From positions 310,001 through 374,000 of the forward strand of contig CAWGFM010000004.1 of NCBI GenBank assembly GCA_963821935.1: a stretch of 64,000 bases of DNA, given 5' to 3'. Shown here one piece after another: positions 19,205 to 27,499 of this stretch. Both the position numbers and the translations under genes were made by a program. This DNA is from JAOUEA01 sp963821935 (GTDB lineage: Bacteria > Actinomycetota > UBA4738 > HRBIN12). The notes beneath the pieces were generated by a model that saw nothing but the letters and a program-made list of their open reading frames with translations, was not told the origin of the DNA and did not search any database. Numbering within the stretch: the first letter of the stretch is position 1; every line of letters begins with the position of its first letter.

Positions 19205-20986
19205 TTGCCCGATGTGTTCAACTTGCTCCGTCGCCGCAGGCTCTCGATCGTACTTGTGACGCTCGTAGTCACGGTGCTCGCCGTGGGGTTGATCGCTCGG
19301 CGAACGCCCCTGTACACATCGGTCGCGAAAGTGGAGGTTCGGCCACTGACGATCGATGAACAGTTCCAGCAGCAGTTGGGATTGGACTCCTTTGCGAACA
19401 TGGAGACCGAGGCCACCCGGGTCACCCAGGAGCCGGTTGCCAAGCTCGCGGCCCCGGCTCTCGGTCTGAACCCGAGATCGTCCAGTGATCTCGCGTACGC
19501 CGCCGCCGCTGTCGACGTCACCGTGCAGCCGAACACCACGTTCCTTCAGATCTCATGCGTCCAGGACGGAGCCGCTCGTGCCCAGAGATGCGCTAGTGCC
19601 TTCGCCTCCGCCTTCGTCCTGGACCGGATCGAGAACGCGCGGATCCTCTATGAGGAGCGGGTCGAGAGCGAGCAGGAAAAGATCCGCCAGGCGAACGAGC
19701 GGGTGGAGCGACTGAGCGAGCAGCTCGACCAGCTCACCGGCGACCAGGATGCCGCCCGCTCCATCCTCCGAGCACAGATCGAGGCCCAGACTCAGCTGAT
19801 CGCAGCGGCGAGCACCAACGTCCTCACTCTCCCCACCGCCTCTCCGAACGCGGCAGTTCTGGCTCGCTCAGCCGAACTGCCTGTGGGGCCATCGAACAAG
19901 GGCTTCCTGTTCACCGGAATCCTCGCTGCCATGTTGGGCCTGGCGTTGGGGATCGGCCTCGCCCTCGTTCGCGAACGGTACGCCGAGCCCATCGCCAGCG
20001 CGCTGGCCTTGGAGCAGGTCCTGGAAGCGCCGGCTCTAGCAGCCGTTCCCACATTGCCCGCCGGGCCCCACGGTCGGCGACCTACCCTCGTGACAACCCA
20101 TGCGCCGGAGAGCCCTGCATCGCAGGCGTATCGGGGAGCGGGCGCTGGGCTCCTTCACTTAGCGAACGAGCGGACGATGAAGTTCATCGTCGTGACGGGG
20201 GCAGGTGAGCGCGAGGGCAAGACGGCGGTGACCGGCAACCTGGCCGTGGTGCTTGCGCAGAGCGGGAGTCGCGTGGTTGCCGTCTCGTGCGACCTTCGGA
20301 ATCCCACCCTCCACCGATTCTTCGGTCAGGACAACGAGGTGGGCGTGACCGACCTGCTGACGGGCCGGGCCGTTCTCAACAACGCACTGCAGGAGACCGA
20401 TGAACCGGACCTCGTGGTCCTCGCAAGTGGACCGCTCCCGAGGAATCCCACCGAGCTCTGGGGCAGTGATGGCGTCGAGCGGCTGTTCGCCGAGCTGCGC
20501 TCACGATTCGACTTCGTGCTTCTCGATGCCGGCCCTGGTTTGGTGGCTGACGTCCTCTTCCTGGTCCGGCATGCTGATGGCATCATCGTCGTCGCCGACG
20601 CTGCCAAGACCTCCCGTAGCAGCGTCGCCCAACTCCGTCAACGGCTGAAGAGCGTGGGCGGCCACATCATCGGCGGGATCCTCCACAATCGGGCGCCCAT
20701 GCGCGCCGATCGAGCTTCTCGCTTCTTCCCGATCGTCTCGAAGACCCCGCACTCCAGGGGTTCGGCAGACAAATGGACCGAGGCGGCAGGTAGCGATCCG
20801 AGAGGTGGGGGTGGGGACCGGCTAGCGCCTGCTCCTCGCGCGACGAGTGGCTCCGAGCGCGAGCCCGAACCCGAACCCGAACCCGAACGCGAGCCCGAAC
20901 CCCAACCAAGAGCCCAACCCAAAGTCAAACCCCGGCGCAGGCCATCGATGGTTAGCTTTGGTCCGAACGCGAAGGGCCGTCGGTAG
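19205..20986 (+). CDS. Wzz chain-length / BY-kinase-like ATPase with Pro-Glu-rich tail
   Basis: About 593 residues. Order: membrane span about 12-31 (LSIVLVTLVVTVLAVGLIA), extracytoplasmic coiled-coil region (about 145-195), second span about 232-252, then a cytoplasmic ParA/BY-kinase ATPase with Walker A GAGEREGKTAVTGNLA. The Walker A' motif is SCDLRNP rather than D-x-D-x-R, and the B motif is LLDAGPG rather than D-x-P-P. The tail has no tyrosine cluster but a run of Glu-Pro repeats. It controls polymer length and export. Start uncertain: TTG 19205 is the only standard start, yet the frame is open back to 19142 and GAGGAG (19160-19165) precedes an in-frame ATA. Confidence 0.85.
   Translation: MPDVFNLLRRRRLSIVLVTLVVTVLAVGLIARRTPLYTSVAKVEVRPLTIDEQFQQQLGLDSFANMETEATRVTQEPVAKLAAPALGLNPRSSSDLAYAAAAVDVTVQPNTTFLQISCVQDGAARAQRCASAFASAFVLDRIENARILYEERVESEQEKIRQANERVERLSEQLDQLTGDQDAARSILRAQIEAQTQLIAAASTNVLTLPTASPNAAVLARSAELPVGPSNKGFLFTGILAAMLGLALGIGLALVRERYAEPIASALALEQVLEAPALAAVPTLPAGPHGRRPTLVTTHAPESPASQAYRGAGAGLLHLANERTMKFIVVTGAGEREGKTAVTGNLAVVLAQSGSRVVAVSCDLRNPTLHRFFGQDNEVGVTDLLTGRAVLNNALQETDEPDLVVLASGPLPRNPTELWGSDGVERLFAELRSRFDFVLLDAGPGLVADVLFLVRHADGIIVVADAAKTSRSSVAQLRQRLKSVGGHIIGGILHNRAPMRADRASRFFPIVSKTPHSRGSADKWTEAAGSDPRGGGGDRLAPAPRATSGSEREPEPEPEPEREPEPQPRAQPKVKPRRRPSMVSFGPNAKGRR
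20855..20903 (+). repeat. coding hexanucleotide repeat (Glu-Pro tract)
   Basis: Tandem and near-tandem copies of CCCGAA/GAGCCC encode alternating Glu and Pro near the C-terminus of the Wzz/BY-kinase-like protein. Such short in-frame repeats can gain or lose units by slippage without breaking the frame, so tail length may vary between strains. Confidence 0.6.
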
Positions 20987-21025
20987 GGAGTAGCGCGCTA
21001 GGGATCTCATCAGCACGAATCCGGC

Positions 21026-21442
21026 TCATCGGGTGCGAGTCGTCACGAGCCATCGGACGAACGAGTGGACGGCCAGCGCCGCTGCGATGCCGATTGCCTC
21101 CGCCACCACGTCGAAGACCTCCGCGCTGCGTGAGGCAGTCATGCCCTGGAGGATCTCGATGACGATCCCTCCAGCGATCGCCGCGAGGGGGAACCACATC
21201 CCTAGCCGTGGGAATGGACCGGTTCCTCTCCCCGGACGCCACACCGCCGCGAACAAGAAGCACAGTGTCGTCGCGAAGTAGGCGATGGCGTGACCAACCC
21301 TGTCCGCGCCGTAGAACAGATTCGCCCCGGGGGGCGGGGCGACGAAGCTGAACCAGAAGGTGGTCGATGCGCAGGCGAGGGTCAACACCCACAACCCTGC
21401 GTCTACAACCCGACCCTTACGGGACCGGATGCGATCTCCCAT
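21026..21442 (-). CDS. VanZ-like membrane protein
   Basis: A 138-residue protein with four predicted membrane helices. It has the VanZ-family pattern DRVGHAIAYFATTLCF and IEILQGMTASRSAEVFDVVA (conserved Asp/His in the first, Glu-x-x-Gln and Asp in the second). VanZ-like proteins are common in Gram-positive genomes, and some contribute to glycopeptide tolerance. A resistance role is not shown here. The ATG at 21442 has no strong ribosome-binding site. It lies beside the polysaccharide cluster in the opposite orientation, which may reflect a cell-envelope role. Confidence 0.72.
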   Translation of the reverse strand: MGDRIRSRKGRVVDAGLWVLTLACASTTFWFSFVAPPPGANLFYGADRVGHAIAYFATTLCFLFAAVWRPGRGTGPFPRLGMWFPLAAIAGGIVIEILQGMTASRSAEVFDVVAEAIGIAAALAVHSFVRWLVTTRTR

Positions 21443-21522
21443 CGAGACGACGGCTGCTGCGCACGTTGGCTCACCTTTCCGTCGGCTATCATCCGATGGC
21501 GTGGCCGGTGTTCAGCCACCGT

Positions 21523-21595
21523 GGTCCCATCGTCTAGAGGCCGAGGACACTACCCTCTCAAGGTAGAGACACGGGTTCAAATCCCGTTGGGACTA
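21523..21595 (+). tRNA. tRNA-Glu (anticodon CTC)
   Basis: A full cloverleaf can be drawn. The acceptor GGTCCCA pairs with TGGGACT (first pair G-U), and the anticodon stem CTACC/GGTAG holds the loop CTCTCAA with anticodon CTC. The T arm is ACGGG-TTCAAAT-CCCGT, and the discriminator is A. The CCA end is not encoded. A possible promoter, TTGGCT (21466-21471) and TATCAT (21487-21492), lies upstream with a short 15-nt spacer. The cognate synthetase gltX is about 6 kb downstream on the other strand. Confidence 0.93.
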
Positions 21596-21727
21596 CTCAA
21601 TGGACGCCTGAACTGCGCCGATACACACTCCGCCCACCAGTGCCCATGGGAGGCGGAGATGTGGATCGAGAGGCGCGGCGACAAATGCCTGTCCGCGGCT
21701 CGGACGCGCCAGGGCTTCCTGCCACAT

Positions 21728-21884
21728 CCAATGCTTATCGGCCCATGCCTCGATCTCGGCCTAGTCCCACGCGGTGGATACGCACCATGCGCGGGCAGGG
21801 GAACACATCTGAGGTCGAGAGCTGGTCCCGCGCTATCGGCTCACGCCTAGGTAGTCGGCCACGTCGCGAGGACGAATCAGGCCG
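21728..21884 (-). pseudogene. decayed excisionase/HTH17-like gene fragment
   Basis: On the minus strand, RPRDVADYLGVSR (about 21838-21880) matches the helix-turn-helix of excisionase-type MerR-like proteins. About 25 codons further on, AEIEAWADKHW (about 21728-21762) matches the end of the same domain, at the expected distance. Between them the frame has two stops, while another frame holds CPRMVRIHRVGL, which resembles the wing strand. No intact gene remains. Its place directly beside tRNA-Glu suits a remnant of a site-specific integrative element. Pattern-based call without a search. Confidence 0.4.
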
Positions 21885-21937
21885 GCGCTCGGCTGCTCCG
21901 GCGACCTCGGCACGCTCAGGCATCCGACGATCCAGGC

Positions 21938-22636
21938 TCACCCGGCTGGCGGCAGCCGGGTTGCTGAACGCGTCGTGAGGCCCGCCGCGAGGAGAGCCGC
22001 GAGCAAGGTCGCTGGTACGGCGAGTTCAAGGGAGGAGCCGACACCGAAGCCGGTCCCGACTATGGCTGTGGCCACCCCTGCGACTCCCACGATGCTCATC
22101 CGCCATCGATCGAACGATGGTCCTTGAACTCCGTCGGGCTCAGAACGCCGACTGACGATGAGCAGGGGGATCAGCAACGCTGGCTTCAGGAGATTCGCGA
22201 TGTTCTGGATCGAGTTTCCTGCCGCCAGGTTGCCTTCCTGAACGATGTCGATCACGTGAACCACGGTCGCACCGATCGCCACGATGGTGACCGCGATCAC
22301 CGTCGCTTCTCTGAAACCGTCCCTTCGCCCCGCCGCGATGAAACCCAAGACGCCTAGCGCGAGGTTCGCGAAACCCATCTCCTGCTGGAACGGACTCCCC
22401 GCTGGCCAGTCGATCGACTCCGCGACCGCGTCAGGCGTGAAGACGTGACCGAAGAAGCCGCTGAGCCCGCTCCCACCCACCCCGACCATGAAGAGATAGA
22501 TCAGGTACACCTCTACCTTCCACAGACGATCCTTCGTTCTGGCGTCGAGTCGGACATGGAGGGCGGCGAGGAGCACCGGGAGTACGGAGAACGCGAACAC
22601 CCGTACAGCTACCCCCGTCCACTCGTAGTTCTCCAT
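21938..22636 (-). CDS. multi-pass membrane protein, unknown function
   Basis: A 232-residue protein with about six membrane helices. It opens MENYEWTGVAVRVFAFSVLP and later has FMVGVGGSGLSGFFGHVF, a Gly-rich membrane segment, and VHVIDIVQEGNLAAGN between helices. It is reminiscent of small conserved membrane families such as DUF6790, but I cannot assign it firmly. The frame is open 57 codons further upstream; that extension is low-complexity Arg/Pro-rich and is rejected in favour of the ATG at 22636. It lies between the tRNA-Glu gene and the tRNA-like remnant at 24 kb. Confidence 0.6.
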   Translation of the reverse strand: MENYEWTGVAVRVFAFSVLPVLLAALHVRLDARTKDRLWKVEVYLIYLFMVGVGGSGLSGFFGHVFTPDAVAESIDWPAGSPFQQEMGFANLALGVLGFIAAGRRDGFREATVIAVTIVAIGATVVHVIDIVQEGNLAAGNSIQNIANLLKPALLIPLLIVSRRSEPDGVQGPSFDRWRMSIVGVAGVATAIVGTGFGVGSSLELAVPATLLAALLAAGLTTRSATRLPPAG

Positions 22637-22813
22637 CAGCAGCGATCCTGGAGGAGGGAGGGCCAGGCACCGCCTGCGAGATCGGCCACCTGCAAAGCCT
22701 GGGCGGGCACGGTTCCGCGTAGCTCCGCTGATCTGGTTCTCGGTGATCGACGGGAGGGCAGCATCACGATCGAACGGATCAACGGATAGGGACGAGCTCC
22801 ACCCCAAACGAGA

Positions 22814-22841
22814 ACGCCCCCGACCAGTCGGCCGAGGGCGT
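22814..22841 (-). terminator. GC-rich hairpin, probable terminator of the gene ending at 22844
   Basis: Read on the minus strand, ACGCCC pairs with GGGCGT and the inner CCGAC pairs with GTCGG around a TG loop, with a 4-nt bulge. The hairpin starts 2 nt after the stop codon and is followed by TTCTCGTTT. The T-run is weak, as is usual in high-GC genomes. Confidence 0.55.
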
Positions 22842-22843
22842 CC

Positions 22844-23518
22844 CTAGGGTTGGCGTCCTCCTAGCGAGGTGCCTCCCACGACGACGGGCGCTGCCCGATG
22901 CGCGTGTCGGAACCCCAATAGGGAGAGGAATCCGAGCACCAGCCCGGCCACGATCAGCGCGATGCCCACGTAGAGAGCGATCGTTGCGATCGTCCACCAG
23001 CCGTAGGCGTTCAACAGGATCGATCGCAGGGTCTCACCTTTGAACAGGGAGTCGGCCTTCTCCTGCAGGTCTGCCGCCGTCTTCGGATCCAAGCCCTCTT
23101 CCCGGGCTGCCGAACTCGTCTCGGAGTAGGTCGCGCCTTCGTTCACCTCTGCGAGGTGGCCTCCGATGTAACGGGCGAAGCCTTCAGCCTCCGGACCGGT
23201 ATCGACGGTCTGGCCCGCGAAGTTCCCGAGCTCTTGTTGCTCGGCGGGCGTCATGGCGTCGAAGGGTGGGAAGACGACCTTCTCCGGCTGGAGACGGTCC
23301 TGCACGTTGTCCCTGCCGAAGTTCCCGCCGTAGACGGCGGCGGCTCCGATCACGATCAACGCGATCGCGACCACCGCTCCAGCGCCACTGACGATCTTGT
23401 CCCACGTGGATCGCGGAGGGTTGGGTGGTGAGGTGGGACGTTCCCGTTCGGTACTGGGCAACGTCTGCGTTGAGGATGCATCTCGCGACGTGGTCGCGTC
23501 TTGCTCGATGAGCGCCAT
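22844..23518 (-). CDS. two-span membrane protein, unknown function
   Basis: A 224-residue protein from the ATG at 23518, preceded by AAGGGAGG. It has a Ser/Thr/Pro-rich cytoplasmic N-terminus, a membrane helix (VVAIALIVIGAAAVYGG), an extracytoplasmic domain of about 110 residues (including FDAMTPAEQQELGNFAGQTV and ARYIGGHLAEVNEG) and a C-terminal helix (TIALYVGIALIVAGLVLGFL). No catalytic motif is visible. Its neighbour 37 nt upstream is also a small membrane protein with a strong ribosome-binding site, so the two may be cotranscribed. Confidence 0.65.
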   Translation of the reverse strand: MALIEQDATTSRDASSTQTLPSTERERPTSPPNPPRSTWDKIVSGAGAVVAIALIVIGAAAVYGGNFGRDNVQDRLQPEKVVFPPFDAMTPAEQQELGNFAGQTVDTGPEAEGFARYIGGHLAEVNEGATYSETSSAAREEGLDPKTAADLQEKADSLFKGETLRSILLNAYGWWTIATIALYVGIALIVAGLVLGFLSLLGFRHAHRAAPVVVGGTSLGGRQP

Positions 23519-23555
23519 GGGCGCCCTCCCTTTCGTTGGGGGTATCCGGGCCGAC

Positions 23556-23858
23556 CTAGGAACCAGCTGGCTCCAACACCGCGGTCGCTCGCTTCGCGAC
23601 CATGAGCTCGTGCGCTCTGTCTTTGGCGCGCATCCGAACGGCGACCTCGGCGAACGAGAAGTCGTCGGCCGTAGCGCTGATCCGCGCTTCTTCGACCTTG
23701 CGGCGCCAGCCGTAGAAGACGAGTCCCACGGTGGCGAGCACGGCCACCAAGGCTCCCGCAACTGGACCCCACATCAGATAGCCCGCGAGCGATGCAGCGG
23801 CGATCCCGACGATCGCCATGACTGACGTGCTTCGGAAGAACGTTGGCAGACTGGCCAT
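23556..23858 (-). CDS. 100-residue membrane protein, unknown function
   Basis: It starts at the ATG at 23858 after a good GAGGAGG. Two hydrophobic helices (VMAIVGIAAASLAGYLMW and VAGALVAVLATVGLVFYGW) are followed by a charged cytoplasmic tail (RRKVEEARISATADDF, then VRMRAKDRAHELM). It is not recognised. It precedes the two-span protein on the same strand by 37 nt. Confidence 0.65.
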   Translation of the reverse strand: MASLPTFFRSTSVMAIVGIAAASLAGYLMWGPVAGALVAVLATVGLVFYGWRRKVEEARISATADDFSFAEVAVRMRAKDRAHELMVAKRATAVLEPAGS

Positions 23859-24011
23859 GCTTGCCTCCTCGATCTCAAGGAACCGGGAAAGGCAAGGTGC
23901 GAGAAGACTCGCGAGTTCGCCCCGTCTTGGGCGGCTCCACCATTGGTGGACAACCAGACTCTACCCCGTTTGGGCTCGGACAAACCTAGCGCAGCAGGCC
24001 GGAGCGGTCAC

Positions 24012-24054
24012 CCCACCCCAGGCAGAGACACGGGTTCGGATCCCGCTTGGACCA
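24012..24054 (+). repeat. degenerate copy of the tRNA-Glu 3' half (possible attachment-site scar)
   Basis: The bases match the 3' half of the tRNA-Glu gene at 21559-21596. A 14-nt core, AGAGACACGGGTTC, is identical (21565-21578 and 24024-24037), and about 31 of 38 aligned positions agree. The T-arm is recognisable, but no 5' acceptor strand complementary to TTGGACC exists upstream, so this is not a functional tRNA. Together with the excisionase remnant it brackets 21.6-24.0 kb like an attL/attR pair. No integrase is present. An ordinary pseudo-tRNA is the alternative. Confidence 0.45.
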
Positions 24055-24074
24055 CGAGATCCGACTCCTGGAGG

Positions 24075-25865
24075 TTACGCCCAGGGGATGCGGATCAGCA
24101 GCAGCTGGCCTCCTTCGCGCTTGTATGTGAAGTCGGGCGCTCCGTCACCGTTGTTGTCCTCGCCCGGCGCTTGCTCCACCCAGAGCGTGTGCGCTTGCAC
24201 ATCGATCAGGAACGCGCCGCGGCCGAACGCTGCGGAGGCGTCGACGATCCCCGACGACTCCCACGCGCCCCAGTTGCCTGCAGGTCGTCCGTCGACGTCG
24301 GTCGGCCCCCCATCGGCGGACTGGTCCACCTTGGCCAGGACCTGCGTGCCGGTTGGGTTCGCGATCGGGACGTACCAGAGCCGCGCGGTCGTGGCGTTGG
24401 GAAGCCCCTGATCCGCGGCGACGAATTGCTGGCTCGATCCGGGATCCTCGGTCACCAGGATCCCCTTGCGGGTCGTCTCCAGGTTGTCCGGCTGATGGAT
24501 CTCGGCAAGCGTCTTGACGTCGGCATCATCGCCCTCGACGAACACCGTGAGCGAGTTCACCTTCCTTGGGTTCTGCTTGTCGAGCTTCATCCGCCAGATG
24601 CGGCCGTTGCTGGACCTGAACGGAGTGTCCAAGGTGGCCGACAGCGCCCTGCCGCGGCCCGAGTCCGCGATGTAGACGATGTTGCCCTTGCCCGGCCGCT
24701 TGTCGTAGGCCATGTCCTCGACCCGGACGAACTGGAACACGTCGTGCAGGTCGCTCCAGTACTCGAGCACCCACTGCGGGCCGTCGATGCCGGGGCCGGG
24801 AGGCGTGGTGGCGAAGCGCAGGTCGAGCTGCCAGCTCCCGTCCGTCGGCGGCAACGGATAGCCCTTGTCAGCAGCCTTCAGCTCCGAACCGTCGGGGTTG
24901 AGGCCGGTGGCGATGTCCTTCGGCACCCTGATGAAATGCCCCGTGACCTTCGTGCCCGATCCGGGGGCGACGTCGTAGTAGTTCGTCACGCCCGGGGTGT
25001 CGGAGACGAATGCCCAGAGCCGGCCTTCGTCGGCCAGCAGCGACTTCGTGTCCGGCGCGATGTAGGAGTACAGCTGCGATTGGGACGGCCCGAGCTTCTG
25101 GGTGGTGTCGAGCGGATCGGTCAGCGGACCGCTCGTGAAGGTGTCGTCCCCCGACAGGACCACCGGCTTGTCGAAGCCCGGGATCGCGACGGCGTTCTCG
25201 TGGTTGTGCCTGCCCATCCCGTAGATGGGGCGGTGGCGGCCCGACTTCACGTCGAGCGCCACGACGAGCCCGGCCTCACGTTCGGCCGGATCACCGGACG
25301 TGGGCGGCCACGAGTCCTCCTGGCGATACACGTAGTCGGGCGACTCCTCGTTCGTGAACAGGATGTCCCGGCTGAACCCTTCCTTGCTCGTGGCGAGGTA
25401 GCTGGAACAGAAGCGCTGATATCCGGAGCTGCTCGAGATCGCGAACGAGCCTTTGAGCACCTCGGCCGAGCTCCGGTCGAGGACCAACCGGCTCACCTGT
25501 GCGTTGTCGAAGTCGTTCTCCCCGTTGGCTGCCGTGGGGGTCAGCGCGTTGTAGGGGAACGGCACCTTGCTGGTCTCGTGGTTCACGTAGACATCGACGC
25601 GCCCGCGACGGTCCCCGTCTCCCCCACCCTTGCGGGTGCGCACGGCGATCCCGTCCGGGATGGCTTCGAAGCGGTACCCGCTCGCGAGCGTGTCCCCGAC
25701 GGTCAAGATCGGCGAGACCTCGACATCGGGCGCCACGGCGGTCAGCATCGAGTCCTGACTCGTCGTGAAGCCACGGCGCTGGTCCACCGCGGATGCGGCG
25801 ATCGTTCCCGAGGCGATGACCGCCGCGACGAGAACCAGACAGACGATGACCCTGCGATCCTTCAT
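24075..25865 (-). CDS. secreted PhoX/DUF839-like protein
   Basis: A 596-residue exported protein. It has a Sec signal peptide (MKDRRVIVCLVLVAAVIASG, then cleavage after ASA) and a long beta-propeller-like body with VDVYVNHETSKVPFPYNAL near residue 92, IYGMGRHNHENAVAIPGF near residue 220 and VRVEDMAYDKRPGKGNIVYI near residue 398. The spacing of NHE-type and ED-type acidic/His motifs is like the DUF839/PhoX family of calcium- and iron-dependent alkaline phosphatases. Enzymatic activity is not proven from sequence. It is followed downstream only by the tRNA-like remnant. Confidence 0.6.
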   Translation of the reverse strand: MKDRRVIVCLVLVAAVIASGTIAASAVDQRRGFTTSQDSMLTAVAPDVEVSPILTVGDTLASGYRFEAIPDGIAVRTRKGGGDGDRRGRVDVYVNHETSKVPFPYNALTPTAANGENDFDNAQVSRLVLDRSSAEVLKGSFAISSSSGYQRFCSSYLATSKEGFSRDILFTNEESPDYVYRQEDSWPPTSGDPAEREAGLVVALDVKSGRHRPIYGMGRHNHENAVAIPGFDKPVVLSGDDTFTSGPLTDPLDTTQKLGPSQSQLYSYIAPDTKSLLADEGRLWAFVSDTPGVTNYYDVAPGSGTKVTGHFIRVPKDIATGLNPDGSELKAADKGYPLPPTDGSWQLDLRFATTPPGPGIDGPQWVLEYWSDLHDVFQFVRVEDMAYDKRPGKGNIVYIADSGRGRALSATLDTPFRSSNGRIWRMKLDKQNPRKVNSLTVFVEGDDADVKTLAEIHQPDNLETTRKGILVTEDPGSSQQFVAADQGLPNATTARLWYVPIANPTGTQVLAKVDQSADGGPTDVDGRPAGNWGAWESSGIVDASAAFGRGAFLIDVQAHTLWVEQAPGEDNNGDGAPDFTYKREGGQLLLIRIPWA

Positions 25866-25947
25866 CTCTTCCCCCCCGAAGGCATGGTCCCCACTGTTGA
25901 GGTGTAGCAGATTCCGGCAGCGCAGGTCTAGGCGTCGTGCACGCCGA

Positions 25948-27393
25948 TCAGCGTTCGGCGACCCGCCCGATCGCCGGCTCGGACTCAGGGATGTGCGTCA
26001 CATCGGGTCGCGCCGGGATCGTCGGCGTCTCGTCCTCGATCTCCTCCTCGGTCGCGCTGATCATCTCCTCCACCGCATAAGCCAAGACCGCGTCGGGCAC
26101 CACGGCATCGTCCGCGAGGGCGGCAGGCGTCAGTGGGTCGGTCGCCTCGGCCCCGTCCGGGGCGACGGACGTCGGCTCGAGCACGGTCGTCTCCGGCTCC
26201 TCATCGCCGGGCATCGCGCGGACCGCGGCCGGCAGGGATCGGTAGGCGAGCAAACCGCCCACGCCAGCCAACACGGTGCCCGCGCCGCCGATGATGAGCA
26301 CGAGCTGGCCGCTCAGGGCGACCACCAGGCCGCCCGCCACCGCCATGGCCGCCAGCTGGGTGCCGAAGAACAGGCCCCCGTAGGCGGCGAACACCCGGCC
26401 TCGGTAGCGGTCGGGAACCCGGTGCACGATGATGCTGCGCATCGACACGGTGATGACACCGTTGGCCACCCCGCCGATCGCGAACATCACGACGGCGACG
26501 GCCATGAGCGCGACGGCGCCCGCGATGGCGACCGCAGCGCCCCCGACGATCGCCGCGACGGCCATGGCGGGCATCAACCGGGACGCGGGCAACCGCCTCG
26601 CGATCTGCGACGAACCGACCACCATGCCGACGACCCACACGGATGCCAGCACCCCGAACCCCCACGAGCCCACGCCGAGGGTGTCGATGGCGAAGAACAC
26701 CTCCGCGACGTTGTCCATGGCCGCGAACATCACGATGAACGCGATCAGCACGAAACCGATCAACAGCAGGCGGTCGCGGCGCACCGTGCCGAACCCGGCC
26801 CTGGCTTCGCCGGCCCCCTCCTCGGATCCCGCCGGACGCCGCCGGGCGACGAGGGCCGCTGCGGCGATCGCCACCACCGCGAACGTTCCGGCATCGACCA
26901 GCAACGCGATCCGCGACCCCGCCCCGAACGAGAGCGAGCCGGCCAGCACCGGGCCGGAGATCATGCCGACGTACCGAGCGGTCTCGAGGTAGGCGTTGCC
27001 CTCGGTCGCGTGCTCCTCACCTACCACCACCGGCGCCAGCGTGTAGATCGCGGGGCTCGCGACGGCCGTGCATGTCCCCAGCAGGAACGACAGCAACAAG
27101 ATGGCCGGAAGCCCCCCGGCGAACGCCAGCCAGACCGCCAGCCCCGCTTGGATCGCCGACGCGATGACCAAGGAACGGCGGGTCTCGAAGTTGTCGACGA
27201 TGACCCCGGCGGCCGGGGCGAAGATGACCAGGGGAGCCAGGCCCGCTACGAGCAGGCCCGAGACCGCCCAGCCGGAGTCGGTAAGCTCGGCCACCTTGAT
27301 CGTCAGCGCGATCAGTGCCAGCTCGTCGCCCAGGGACGACAACCCCGTCGACACCACCAGCAGCCGGAAGTCACGACCCCGTAGTGAACTCAC
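25948..27393 (-). CDS. MFS transporter (exporter-like)
   Basis: A 481-residue protein with 12 predicted membrane helices from the GTG at 27393 (MSSLRGRDFRLLVVSTGLSS). It has the cytoplasmic loop signature DNFETRRSLV and a second-half counterpart HRVPDRYRGRVFAAYGG, as in the enterobactin-exporter/macrolide-efflux branch of the major facilitator superfamily. The last 90 residues are an acidic cytoplasmic tail (for example SATEEEIEDETPTIPARP). Substrate unknown. A TAGCAT hexamer 8 nt before the start pair suggests leaderless transcription. Confidence 0.85.
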   Translation of the reverse strand: MSSLRGRDFRLLVVSTGLSSLGDELALIALTIKVAELTDSGWAVSGLLVAGLAPLVIFAPAAGVIVDNFETRRSLVIASAIQAGLAVWLAFAGGLPAILLLSFLLGTCTAVASPAIYTLAPVVVGEEHATEGNAYLETARYVGMISGPVLAGSLSFGAGSRIALLVDAGTFAVVAIAAAALVARRRPAGSEEGAGEARAGFGTVRRDRLLLIGFVLIAFIVMFAAMDNVAEVFFAIDTLGVGSWGFGVLASVWVVGMVVGSSQIARRLPASRLMPAMAVAAIVGGAAVAIAGAVALMAVAVVMFAIGGVANGVITVSMRSIIVHRVPDRYRGRVFAAYGGLFFGTQLAAMAVAGGLVVALSGQLVLIIGGAGTVLAGVGGLLAYRSLPAAVRAMPGDEEPETTVLEPTSVAPDGAEATDPLTPAALADDAVVPDAVLAYAVEEMISATEEEIEDETPTIPARPDVTHIPESEPAIGRVAER

Positions 27394-27499
27394 CACGGCT
27401 CGCGATGCTAGGCCCTCAGAAGGCCCCGCGCATCCACCCCATGGCCCATCCCCACGTTCCCTACCCGGGCTATGGCGTCTGAGGGACGCGGGGGGTCGG

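Noticed and set aside
20855..20903. Repeat tract considered as a CRISPR or regulatory repeat
   Set aside because: A six-base unit in frame inside a coding region, no spacers, no cas genes anywhere in the window.
23980..24056. A second functional tRNA gene
   Set aside because: The T-arm and a D-arm-like stretch exist, but the anticodon stem mismatches and no acceptor partner for TTGGACC is present.
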